This document shows positions 11,101 through 23,600 of a DNA stretch of 64,000 nucleotides, piece after piece. How positions within the stretch are numbered: the first letter of the stretch is position 1; each line of letters begins with the position of its first letter. A program made the position numbers and the translations under genes. Below the pieces are notes generated by a model. The model did no database searches. It was not told where the DNA came from and saw nothing but the letters and a program-made list of their open reading frames with translations. Source of the stretch: Vespa crabro (lineage: Eukaryota; Arthropoda; Insecta; Hymenoptera; Vespidae); assembly GCF_910589235.1 (NCBI RefSeq), contig NC_060956.1:8190999-8254998 (forward strand), read 5' to 3'.

Positions 11101-14100
11101 GGATGAACCTTTCCGAAATTAAAACTATTAAAAAAGAAAACAAACCAGCTGAACTGGTTCATCGAATTCCTTTAAATAAAAGACACGCCTACTGCGAAAA
11201 AAAGCATCTGTCTTCCTTTAATCTTGAACCAGACAACTGAGAAAGAAATTTATAACTTTCATTTTATACGCATAATTTTGATAGAACATAAATCAACGAG
11301 TGATTATAATTTGCTCTTCGCCGTTCTTTCTTCATTCTTTCATATTTTTTCTTTTTTGTATTACGAAAATAACAGAGAATTCTCCGATTATTCGATTATT
11401 ATTCATAAAAGATTTCATATTTGGGAAAATATTTGATAACAAAGAGCATTGCTTTTCTTCTTCGGAAAAATTACAAAAAAGATTCCGAATATTTTCATTT
11501 CGTCACCTTCTATCTACTTCGTTTACAATTTCGATTGTTTGTTATCGAACTACTAAATGTTCTGCGATAAATTGAGATGACAGTTACGACAATCTTCATC
11601 GATTTTTCAACGATGTTTTACTCATGATAAAGTAGCATTACCATCATATATCCGAGGTAAATCACGTGTTAGCGTTTAACTGAGAATCGTCGAAACGTCC
11701 TTCATTTATATTAGCGAAGACAAATTCAATGACAGTACTTTCGCTTTATGATAAAAAAGGACTAATAGAAGTAAACTCATGTCGTGGCATTTCTGGATAT
11801 TAAATTTCTTCGGTATTCTGGTACTTTTGTTTTACGCTTAACATGGGATGCGATTGTTAATTAAGATCTTGGACGGAAATAACTCGGTACGTTTGCGAGG
11901 GTAATTTCAAAGAAGGATAGTGTATACCAAGAATTACTTCTGCGTTTTCCCCTTGAGAGAACCCACTGAAACTCGAACTCTTCTCTTCCTAAGAGGAAAA
12001 GAGAAAAAGAGAAAGAAAGAGGGAGAGAGAGAGAGAGAGAGAGAGAGAAAAAATTTTTCTAATCGTAGCACGATAATTATGATCGATTAATAATATTAGT
12101 ACAATTTGTTTGACAAGAACGAAAAATCTTTCGATTTAAAGTTGAAAGATTAAATGTACATTATACATACAAGGCGTTTTAACGTTAACTATCAAAATAC
12201 GCTGTAGTTCAATAATTGGTTGCATGTTGGTTCTAAGTGGCACTTGTGAAACACTTACAATAAAATCAGAAAACAATGTACACCTAATTCTCCATTTAAA
12301 CGGTAGACTAGCTCCTGAAAAATTTGTGTAAAGTACATATGGAAAAATATAAGAATATTTCTAAATATTAAAATCCTATATGAACAATAAATTATTTTCA
12401 AACAAAAAATATGAAAATCATGAATTAAATTTTATTTAATTGTCATAAAGTATTTTTTATTTTATCTATGATTTTTATTCTAGAGTGTTTTCTCTTCGAA
12501 AATAGAAAAACAACTGCTGTACTACTAAAGTTAATGATGATCCAGAATTTCATTTAAAATATTCATTTTCCCTAACATTTTCAAGAAAATGTCATGTATC
12601 TATGTTCTCGAGAAAAGTATCTAAATATATGCATCGATTTATACAAAATCACCTTGACAGGTATACTAGGATGAAACTTTCCTATACCTAGATACTAAAA
12701 GTTACAAAATATTTTTACTTGATAGCTTAAGTAGACTCGGAAAGGAATACACATGCCTCTGTATCAAAAGATGTAACGTTGACAACAGAATCAATTCGAT
12801 AAGTAAAGTAATTCGATGAAGTCGATGAAAGTCTGTCGAATGGTGAAGAGAAATTCAGATGGTCTTATAGGAAGATGCATAGCGCGGTCGTTCGTTGAAG
12901 ACGCTCGGGTACTGGTCCGGCTGCGGTGTCCGAGGGTGTCCTTGAAGCGGGCGGGGTCGTCACACGACGGCTGCGGGTAAACGACCATCAGAAAGCTATG
13001 TGTGTTACCAGCCGAGGCCTTATGCCGTAGCTTACACTCGTACTCCTTAACTTCCTGTGTCTGTATATGTAACGCGCACGCGCACTGTCTCTTTCGTTCG
13101 GTTCTTCACTCTGCCGTTCTTCTTGCCTTTTTATCTCCCTCTTTCTTTTTTCAACTCCTTTCGCTCTTCCTCGAGTACCGCGAATAAGAGAATCCATCTC
13201 GCATGAATTCGCAACGAATGATTTCAACCATTTCATTTTCTTCTTTTCTAATATATGCGCTTAATAAGAAAATTTTTGATAATTCTATTTTTCTCTATTA
13301 ACTCAAATAGATGCTCGTAAAGATACCTAACCATAATACAACCTTTTTTGACAATACACGAAGAAGATTGTCTTGCAAATGAACCTTGTAAAAACGTCGA
13401 GCGAAAAAATCCCAACACAATGAAACATAGTCAACCAACCGGTAATGAATCAAATCTATTACGATAACAGCAGTAATAACAGCAGCAATAGATGGACACG
13501 GCAAAAGCTGGTGAGATGCGAACGAAGAGCATATAGTGATCGAGCGCGGAAAGCCACCCGCTTCTTTCCACCTTTCCACTTGCACATATATGTTCTTTCT
13601 ACCTCTCTCTTTCTCGACCGCAAAGAGACCTGTAGGTAAGTCCATACGATGCACGTACAACATGGTAACAACCGCCTAACCAATGGCACCAGTTCAGTAA
13701 CAATTCCAATTATAGATCGTAAGTGTATTCTACAGGTCGCGGGAGCAAACCACCTCCTCCTCCTTATCCTCCTTCTCTCTTCTTCCTACTCCCTCTTCTT
13801 TCTTTACTTCCTGATCGTAGAACCAATTATGTTGTGAGCGAGCGTGCGGAGCCTTCCGAGTAAATTGAAAACTTCGTCTACGTTCCTCCGCTTGTCCGTT
13901 CCAGTTGCTGATCATACCATGAGTAAAGTTACTAACAAGAAAGGAAACGCCGCCCAGGATGTTACGTTGGAACTAACCAACCCTTATTCTCTTGCTAATA
14001 GAACCCTGAGATTCGGTCAATCTCACTAAGGATCTCCATTCCTGGTTTATTCAAAAATGTATATCAAGCATAGTTTGATATTTATTTTTAATATATAGAT

Positions 14101-14138
14101 CAATACCGATAAATAGTAGATATGTCAAATGTGTATCT
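11101..14138. other. Non-coding stretch
   Basis: No recognised gene. A GA tract lies at 12001-12050. A GC- and CpG-rich island at about 12840-13120 has unrecognised open frames on both strands. Open frames at 13298-13663 and 13844-14029 have no recognisable domain. Confidence 0.45.
12001..12050. repeat. (GA)n microsatellite
   Basis: Purine tract dominated by GA dinucleotides. Confidence 0.9.
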
Positions 14139-14592
14139 AAGACTGCATACACATTATCGATCAGTCCCCGGCAACCAGATCGACGAACGACCAAAAAACA
14201 TAGCGACTAAACGAGTCGTCCGTGGATTGCTCGTATGACTCCCTGATTGCTGCAACCAGTGAAATATTCTAAAATAAAATTTCTTTTGTTTTTAAATATT
14301 GCCAGATAAAGCAGCTGCATGTAGATAGCGAAAAAAACTTTTGGGACAACATTGAATTAAATCCACGCGTTCGCATTACAAGCAATTTCTCTACAAAAAT
14401 TGAGACCAGACATTGGTGAATATAGCCTCCAAGGGGCCGAAAAAAGTACCTCCATTGTTTATACGTAAATTCGCCACTGAGACCAGACATTATGATACTG
14501 ACAAATTCGAGTTGTCAAATTTGATCATCTAGTTTTGTGATTTTCTGTCGATCTGGTCACCGATGATTGGTCAATAGTGCACATGCAGCCTT
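14139..14592. mobile_element. TIR element, copy 2 (unnamed family)
   Basis: The left end AAGACTGCATACACATTATC... through GGCAACCAGATCGACGAACG is the inverted partner of the right end (reverse complement AAGGCTGCATGTGCACTATT... through GGTGACCAGATCGACAGAAA). The TIRs are about 60 bp and roughly three-quarters identical. The body aligns with copy 1 at 488-839, which is about 100 bp shorter. No transposase frame. Superfamily and target duplication undetermined. Confidence 0.75.
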
Positions 14593-17387
14593 AAAATTAC
14601 TGTTTAAATAAAGCTGAGATTATATATAAATTCTTGAATATGTAAAATTCATCTCACAAAAAATAAGCATCCTGTAACTTATAAATCGTAGTGTGTAGAC
14701 GCGATAACGTTTGCTAGTTGGTAGAAAGCAATCGTTATTATATCTTGATATATCGCGGAATATCAGCTGCCACAAGAGGTAACGAAAACGAGTAAGATTC
14801 TCGTATTTTAGTATCTCTCGTATAAAACCAGACGATACTTTTTAATTTACAACGAAATGTTCATTCGATACTACTCAACTAGCAAGCATAGGCTAAAGAA
14901 GTTAAATATACTCTCGTCTATACCTAAGGAAATTCATCTTAAAAATAAATATCGAATAAAAGAGTTGAGAGTGTTTCATTTTGTAAATAATAAAAAAGGT
15001 TACCCTGTTGACGGGAATGACGTCGCTCTATCTAAGGTAAAAAAAGATATAGTCTGCGGGCACAAGGTTAGACTACACGATTATCCGACAACCTTGGCAA
15101 AAACGTTTTTGTCGGGATAATCGAGTCCTGGCGCCAGGAGGAGATCATCAATTAACACTTTCCTGACAAGTCCGCTGTTATTAACAATTTTCAGACGGTT
15201 GAACTGCATGTATGTATGTACTTGCATTCTTCGATTACCGATATAACGATGATTACCATTCTCGTTACGACATTGTTCGACATGTCAGCGATATTCCTCT
15301 CTCTCCGATACGAATTAATTCGAACTGGTCGATTCGAAGCAATAGACCAGGGAATCAACGAGATCTTTGTCCGTACGCATATTCAAAGGGTTTCCAATTT
15401 CACGCCGACTGAGAGAGACATCTTTATCAGAACGTCAAGTGCATCTGAATACTCGTCGATGAGACGACGGTTGGGTTGATCGGTTAGTAGTAGTCGGCAA
15501 GGTGGCTACCGAACAAAAGGTACTGAATATAGCTTATTGCGAACGTCACATCCAGTAAACATGCGGAAGAGAGAGAAAGAGAGATGGAAGCAAAAAAGCT
15601 GACTTTTCGTTATTCTGTTATTCGATATGTCGTAAGTGAATAGGAGAAAGAGAAAAGGACTAACCTACACAGTCTTTACGAGATGCAAATATCGGGCAGT
15701 CGGGCAGGCAGTCAAGCGCACCATCGAACAACCACCAAAGGAAGGGCTCACACGCCAGCCCTCTTCATCTTTGGCATATACGATTGCTATAGATCCTTCA
15801 ACCGCAACTAAAATATGCTCCTTGAATACAACTTGCCAGTTATCGCTCCGCACCTGCTCTTAATATCATGAACTTGAAATATTTTACTAATCTAAATCAT
15901 CATCTTCATTTGTACGATGATAAAAAATATAAGATACGAAAGTCTTCCTCTTTGACGAAAGAAGATAATGCAACCCAGACATAATCCGAAATTTTAAAAA
16001 GTGAAAAAAAAAAATTTAGCAAATTAAATTGAGAAATAGTAGTAGAATAAAATCAATTCAACGAGGAATTAAACACTTATATAATCGTATAGAAAGAATA
16101 TTCTTATGCAGTGAGAGGCTTCCTGAGAGAGAACACATTTTCAAGTGCAAGATCATAACAAGAACGCAACATGTAATAGAATGAAGTGAAAGTAAACTTA
16201 AAAGACTAAGGTCAATGCTCGATAATCCAGCGACGAAAATTTCTCCCTAGTCGAGTTCTATTTGAAAATTTAACGAATATTCATTTCCAAATTTTATAGA
16301 AATGTTATCACATCTACACCACTAATTTTTATTTCTTTTTATTTTTCGTATTAACTTCTATAATTTCTTTTAGAACGTAATTACACAAAACAAGTAACTG
16401 TTTCTATGATCATCTACCGAGTCTAAATACATACATCCTTTGTCACGAGCTTGCGAGACTGTCCCGGGAACTCGGAAACCTTTATCCGATATGGTATGTT
16501 GAACTCTACACAAAAGAAGTTACGTCACTACATCAACAAAATAATAAAGAATCGTTAGAACATGAGATACCTATTCGTTGAAGTAAAATAATTTTTTTGT
16601 GATTTCCTAATTTTGTTGATAAATTATCGATATAAACTAGAATCGAAATCCTTTGGAACAGTTATTACCGTGAGGCAATGGGTAATATAATTCTATGCTA
16701 TAACAAATGATAAATTATAGCCAAGTTTAACTTGGGTGATTCTATGAAACGTAAATTCCTCCTTATTGCATAGTAGAATATCGCTTAAACATTATCTTTA
16801 TTGATCTAACGTATGCTACTATCAAACAATAATTTATCGAATAACCATTCGTATGTAGATCTATATGTCATTAGTATGTACATTATAGTTTATACTCCTA
16901 TTTTAAATGTCTGCAAAAACTAATATTTAAAACGACCAAGTCCATAACTACTTGAACTTGATAATAGCAGAAAACAAATTATCTGGTGTTTCTTCAAACA
17001 GTACTAAAACATTTCTTTTATCTCTCTACGAATATTTGCATTCTAACACCTAACAGTTATAATAACTAACTCATTCATCTATTTGAGAAAATATCTTAAA
17101 GTAAAATATATATGCAAGAAGTTTCATATCACATATGCTGGCGCACGTTGGCTGTTAACTGAACAATCTATTTAGTCTTTGAAATCCTGTGTATTTCATT
17201 TACGTAAATTTACAAATGTGTCTTTAAACTATTCAACATTCTTACCTGTTAAGTCTTTTGTGAATAAATTTATTATGAATAATTTTTTGTCGACTATCCC
17301 GTTACTTCTATTTGAGAAAATAAAAACACGCACGCAACACATACACACACACAAGTAATAGATATCTTTAAGATACTTCTCCATATC
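14593..17387. other. Non-coding, no SMG6 exon found
   Basis: AT-rich sequence. Open frames 14857-15120 and 15636-15863 (and its minus-strand overlap) match nothing I recognise. I specifically looked on the minus strand for the next SMG6 exon and for the PIN-domain Asp-Thr-Asn motif and saw none. Confidence 0.5.
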
Positions 17388-17389
17388 TA

Positions 17390-17521
17390 TTAGGTGGACC
17401 GGAAAGTAATGTCACTTTCTTAAATTAAATTCAAACGAATAAATTTTTAACAAGTTTTTATTTTTAATCACAATCAAATATCGACATGCGCAGAAACGAC
17501 ATTACTTTCCGGTCTACCTAA
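17390..17521. mobile_element. Mariner-type MITE
   Basis: A 132-bp element with near-perfect 24-bp terminal inverted repeats: TTAGGTGGACCGGAAAGTAA at the left, and TTAGGTAGACCGGAAAGTAA as the reverse complement of the right end, both followed by TGTC. It is flanked by TA dinucleotides (17388-17389, 17522-17523), the target duplication of Tc1/mariner transposons. No coding capacity. It sits just downstream of the last SMG6 exon seen, inside the following intron. Confidence 0.9.
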
Positions 17522-17611
17522 TAAATAAAGACCAAGAGAAATACTAACAAACTATAACTTAGATATAAAATGGATATATAAATTGGATATATAAATGTTG
17601 ATAATACTTAC

Positions 17612-17673
17612 CCTATTTTGGTGATCAACTTCCCATGCACATGGAGATAGGATGTAACAAAACGTTTATTCAC
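17612..17673 (-). CDS. SMG6: SMG6 coding exon 16 (last exon seen)
   Basis: Acceptor GTTAACAG, donor GG|GTAAGT. It encodes VNKRFVTSYLHVHGKLITKI followed by a split Gly codon, matching NKRFILSFLHAHGKLFTRIG of vertebrate SMG6. The intact donor shows that the coding sequence continues, but I find no next exon between here and position 1. Confidence 0.94.
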
Positions 17674-20600
17674 CTGTTAACAAAATAAACATTTTTATTG
17701 TAAATTGATATTTTTATTATATATATTTTTTAGTGATAATTATATGCAATTGTGTTTTATTAAACTACAAAATTACGTAAGTAGTATCTAAAAAATTAAT
17801 AAATTAAAATAACAAAATTAATAATAATAATTCAATATATTTATTAACTTACCTCAACACTCGTCAATTGTGCTAATTCTTCTAAATCACTTTGTGCCAA
17901 TCTTGAATCAGTAGTACTAGCTGCCGTAGTTGTACGCCTAACTCTTTTGCCACCTGGATGAATCCATATTTCTCGTCTTAATCCTCCTCCAATGTTATTT
18001 GCTCCTTCTTTTTCTTTCATCCTGGCTCTTTCCTTCCATTCTCTCTCTTCCTTGCGTTTACGTTCCGTAGATTCGTACTGTTAAAATTGCATTAATCATA
18101 AGTACGTAAGTTTTGTTTCATTAATTCAAGTTATGAACAATGTGATGCATCTTGTAATTGAAAGATAATAAATGAGGAGTAGTAAAAAATAAATATCCTT
18201 TTTTTTAATTAGAAATCTTAATCTCTCAATTACAAACTTTTAAAAGATACAAATATTGTAACTTCCTAAGTAAAACTTTATAAATAGTCTTACTGTTAAC
18301 TACTTGTATCTTTTAATTAAATAATAGCTTCCTACGACTAGAAGAAGGATGCATGCCGATATGTTGTGTCGTAGTGCAGCAGCAACTAAAAAAGATACAT
18401 GAATTGTTTTGTGAAAAAAGAAAAGAAAAGTGCATTAGACCATTGCACCTCAAATCTACTACAAGTTTAATTACTCCAGATATTCTTACGAATATACTTT
18501 TTATAATTTCTTTCCGAATAAATTTCTTTTCGAATAAATTATTATTCTACAAATGAAAGTTGTCGGTAGTGCATAGAAATATTCGCATAAAAACTGGAAA
18601 GTGCACAAAAAAAGAAGTTGTAGAATGAAAATATCTACTAAAGCTCTGGCCGTGGTAATGTATGATATTTAGGGACTCACACCAAGTATCGAAATTTACT
18701 TACATAATGTAGATACTGGCAGCAAAACAAAATTAAAATATTGACGTTAGTATCATCACAAACAATACGAAACATGTTTTAAATGTCTTATGACCATACC
18801 TTTTTTCTATTTTCATCAAAAAGTGCTAGCAAACTTTCCCTAGCAGAATGAAAGGGATTAGATGCCATAAGCGATCGCATATAGTAATATACTGCGTCCA
18901 ATTTTCGTTTCTGGAAAAAAAGAATATAAAATTAAATAGAAGCAAAGCTATAATTTTTATTTTATCATATGGTATAATGTTACATACGGCATAATGTGCC
19001 AATAAAGCAAGTTGATTATAAGGTCTTCCATTCTTTGGATTGATTTGTTGTGCTTTCGAATACCACCTTTAAATAAATAAATTAGAAAAAAATCAAACTT
19101 TGCACTTGTATATTTTTTATAAATATTAAATAACATTTATATACATACTGCCTTGATTTTCCGTAATTTGTAGTTTCATTTGCTTGTTCTCTGTACCTTG
19201 CTAGATCACCCAGAAATAGAAATATTTTTTGTGCGCTTACTAAAGCTAAACCTAAGATTCCAAGACCTTTAGGTAGCGTGGATGATGCAAGAAATGCTTG
19301 TATCTTGAAGTCATACGTATTTTCAAGTACTGTAATTAAATTTTCCAAGTATATAGTACCCTCGTCAATTATACTTAGCATCGTTTTTTTGTAATACTCT
19401 TTGCTTTCTGGATTCTCTTTGGACATTCCTTTTCTTAATATTTCAATCATATTATAAAACAATATTTTCCAAAAGTGTTGTTCAACATTCTCGGCTTGGC
19501 AGAACTTGATATCAGTCTTAAGCAATGTTTGCAAGCTATCCTGAAGAAAGTGTCTTATATAGGACACCCTCTCCCAATTTGTTGTGAAACCACCAGAACT
19601 TAACATCCATTGTAATTCTAAGTCTGCTCGGCCTATGTCCAGCAAAAGGCAAGGATTTTTTGTAGACCGGAAACTGTTAATCACACCAAAATATTATCAC
19701 ATAAATATTAGAACTATTTAAAATAAAAATATATTGATTCGTGTTTGCTATAACTTACCTTTCTGAACAAGGATCATACCAAGAAGGTCTCATATTGCCA
19801 AATTGATCTGTCGTATACGACGAAGGTACTCCATCTAATGGTGCTCCATGAAAATTATTATGATAAGATGCTATACCCGTATGAGATTGAAATACAGGAA
19901 TACTGGTAGTTTGAGATGACGTTTGATTCTCTCTGAGATTAAATATAATAAATTTATGATAACAGTCATTTAACCATAGAAATGCCGAAATCATAATGTA
20001 ATTACCTTTGCGAAATAGCTCTACTACCAGGAGAAGTAACAACTATAGGCTTATTAGGATTATTAGGATCAAACAATATTCTTTGCTGTTGAATTCCTTG
20101 TCGAGAAACAGTATGGCTAGGTGGCGATTGATTGGTTTCTGGTAAAACTAAAACCCCTGGTGCTTGAATATTTGTATATCCTGTAGGGGATACTTGTCGT
20201 ATTGTTGTATTTGAATTTGCATTTGATAATGGAGTAGGGATAGTGTGAGAAGATACTTTAGGAGTTTGTCTTCCCTCATCCGAATCGCATACAGACATTT
20301 TCCGTCCAGTTCTCCAATTTTCATCTAAATGCCGATCTGCTGGTCTAAATCGGGCAAATTTAAAAATACATTGCATACTTTTATGTGTATGTGGACATAT
20401 GTATAAGGAGAATATCGTAAAATAATTAATATTATTCACCTTGGTCTATGCAGTTCTTCGTAATGTCGACTGCTACTACGATAATTTCTGTCCTTACTAG
20501 ATTCACGACTACGTTGAATTATATTACGATGTCTTCTATGATCATATCTTTTGTTATTATTGCTATTTTTCTGATTATTGTTATAACTGTCATTTTCTCT

Positions 20601-23600
20601 ATTTTGCTGATTATTTTGACGATCACGACTATTTACACGTGTTTTTTCTGAACTATTGTTCCTTAAAGAAAATATAAAATAATTATATTATTAAAAGGAT
20701 ATAAACAAAAAATAATTTACTAAATAATGCAAAGTCAAATAGTAACTATGCATTAGTATCTATTTACTGATCAACTGCAGGTTTCTTATCACGCTTTTTT
20801 TTTCCTCGCTTGTGACTCTCTCTTTTTGATTGAGATCCAGATAAACTTACACTTTCGTGTAAACTTTGTACAGACGAACTACGGCTCAGGTATTGTGCTT
20901 CTAATTTCTCATTTAATTCAACTTCTTCACTCCAATCCTGTAAATACATATTGAAGTAATTTCTGTATAATATAAATTATTTAAACTATATTACCAGCTC
21001 AGCTTGATACTTACAAGAGTGCGTTCTGATGCTATATCAGGTAACATACTAAATGATTCACTTTTTGATGGACTTAATATTTGTTGACTACGTTGTTTTT
21101 CCATAGATTTACCTTCATTTGAATTGTTTACTCTTTGTCTTTATAAGAAAAAGGATTTATAATTTAGCTATAATAAAATAAATCTCTGTATCCTAATTAA
21201 TTTGGCTTGAATCTTACGTATTATAAGTACGATGCTGTGAAGAAATTGGAGGCGATGCACTATGATGTTGTTCTTCAGATGAAATCTGACATCTATTTGA
21301 ACTAGATATAATAGACATTGGTGGTGGCAACATAACACTATCAGCGCGACTTAAACTTTCCATGCTTGTATACATAGTACTATTACTACCACGACGATCA
21401 TAAGACCTATTAATTGTTTTATTATTAATTCATATATACATATATTCATATACACATATATACATACATACATATATATATATATTTTTTTTATTTTTTT
21501 AAATAGAAGAAATGTTACAAAATCATGTTAACATATCGGTATTTTATGGATAATACTTTACCTATTTGTATATTCCTGACTGGGAGTATGAGATCTTGAA
21601 CTTGGAGCCGAATACTGATCCGGAGTAACAGGTCTAAACACATTAGTTGGACCTTCTATTTCTTCTGGTCTAAGTCTACCTCTACCCCTACTTCTTACAG
21701 GTACAGTATTAGACCAACAAGGTTGAGGTGGTAATGGACCAGAAGGTGGCAAGTTTTGCATAGTTTGTGAATGTTGAATTGCAGGTGGATAATAAACTGA
21801 TGAACCCTATTATGGTATATCATAAAACATGAAGTAATACTAATAATTAAAACAAATTATCTATAAAATTATCTAATGAATATATTGAGTTTATTTGAAA
21901 CATTACAGTCGTGCCATTCCAAGACTCTTCAATTGTAGAAGCAAAAGAACTGTTAGGTAGTGCTAAACCATTGTCGATCAAATATTTCTTTTGCAAACGT
22001 GGTGGTAAAGAGTCCAATTTGTTAGAACCACTTTTTTTGCCTGAAGGTGGTTTACCCTGAAATTTTTCAGGATGTCCAGCAGGTTCTACACTACGTGTAT
22101 CTCGAGTGCGAGAAAAATCATTTGGGTTGTTCGGTGTTACAAAAAGAGGTTCTGAACCCTAATTATAACAAATATTTGGACTACAATTAAGTAAAATCTA
22201 ATATAGTAATTCTAAGTAATTACAATATAGCAGAGGAACAAATTATAAATTTCCTAACCTGTCTAATTTCTCGTGGATTATCTCGTCTATTACCATAATT
22301 TTTAGTAGATAATGGAGAATCTGATCTCCAACTCTCTTCATTTTCATTAGTATGACGATTCCTGCGATTACCCAAAAATCGTTTGCCATGTTCATCTCTT
22401 CCACTGCAACCACCTGAACGATTACGATGTCTATGACCTTTATAACTACGATTGGAATGAGAATCGCAATCTTCACTTTCCTCTCTTTCATGATCACGAT
22501 CAAACCTAATAATGCAGAAAGAAGTTTAATGTAAAATAAAAGGGATAATCTGACATTTTAAAAGCAACAAAAAATGTATCACGCTTAAAATTATACTTAA
22601 ATTTGTATGTTTGATTTATATTCCATTATATATGTAGATATCAAAAATCAACATAATCCTTTTCTATATATTAATAATTTCTATTAATTACCCTTTTCCT
22701 AAACAAATGCTAGCTTTATACTGATAATAATAAAGATCACCTATTTGCTACATCCTGTTCAGCCAATGCTTCCTTCACTTTCTTAGGTACGTACAGTTGC
22801 TGTTCTGGTTTCCTGCTTTTTCTTCTTAGATCTCCACCAAAGTTACTTTTAAAAGAATCTTGTGCTTGATCACTATTATCATCATTTTTAAGATTAATAT
22901 GCATATCATTCAATTTCTCATTTAGATTTTCTGCATAAGATGATGGTGGACTGTGGTACATTTGACTGCATCTATTGGACTGTGATTGCTTTAAACGATG
23001 TTGGACGGATGTTGGTTTTGATTTTATTTGTGAATTATTTTCATGATCGAAGTCATCAGCAGACTTCTCTGATTTCCGAAGTGGACCACTCCCTGGTCTA
23101 TACAAAGCTTGTGGTGCTCTATTGCACCCTCCACGCATTCCTACTGATCTTTCTTTTTCCAATGTGGAACTTTGTATATTATCTGAAAATATACAGTACA
23201 TTATCGAAATTTACTAAAATATGTACTGATGATTATTAATTTTACTTATAAGCAACTAACTTTTAACTATACAATACAAATAAGAAAATATTATTTATTA
23301 TAATGTAACGTTATATATCTGTAATAATTCGGTATTTTATTAGATACATATAGTAAGTAGCAAACAAATTGATTGATACTGTTTAAAAATTTACTTAGAA
23401 TGATTATTATAATCAAATATATTAGTTCATAGTATAAACATTCCATTTATTATAGAAGATGAACTGAATTCTTTGTAATTGCATTATCATCTTTAGAATT
23501 CATATTGTAAAACATTTATATTTACGTGCAAGTTTTAAGATAAAAATACTAGCGATAGAATACAATAATAATACGATACATAGTAAGGCCTGTTGACATC

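Noticed and set aside
10812..11240. 142-codon open frame with long Ile-Tyr runs
   Set aside because: It translates the (TA)n palindromes; the Ile/Tyr repeats are a by-product.
13298..13663. 121-codon minus-strand frame
   Set aside because: No homology or domain recognised, and overlapping frames on the other strand are equally open.
19082..19148. Extension of the SMG6 EST1 frame past YGKSRQ
   Set aside because: The open frame reads into the intron (VYKCYLIF...). The donor GTATGT at 19148 and the conserved WYSKAQQ in the next exon show the true junction.
22243..22503. Val/Ile-rich 86-codon frame over SMG6 exon 3
   Set aside because: It is a shadow frame; the splice phase requires the Arg/Asp/Glu/Ser-rich frame.
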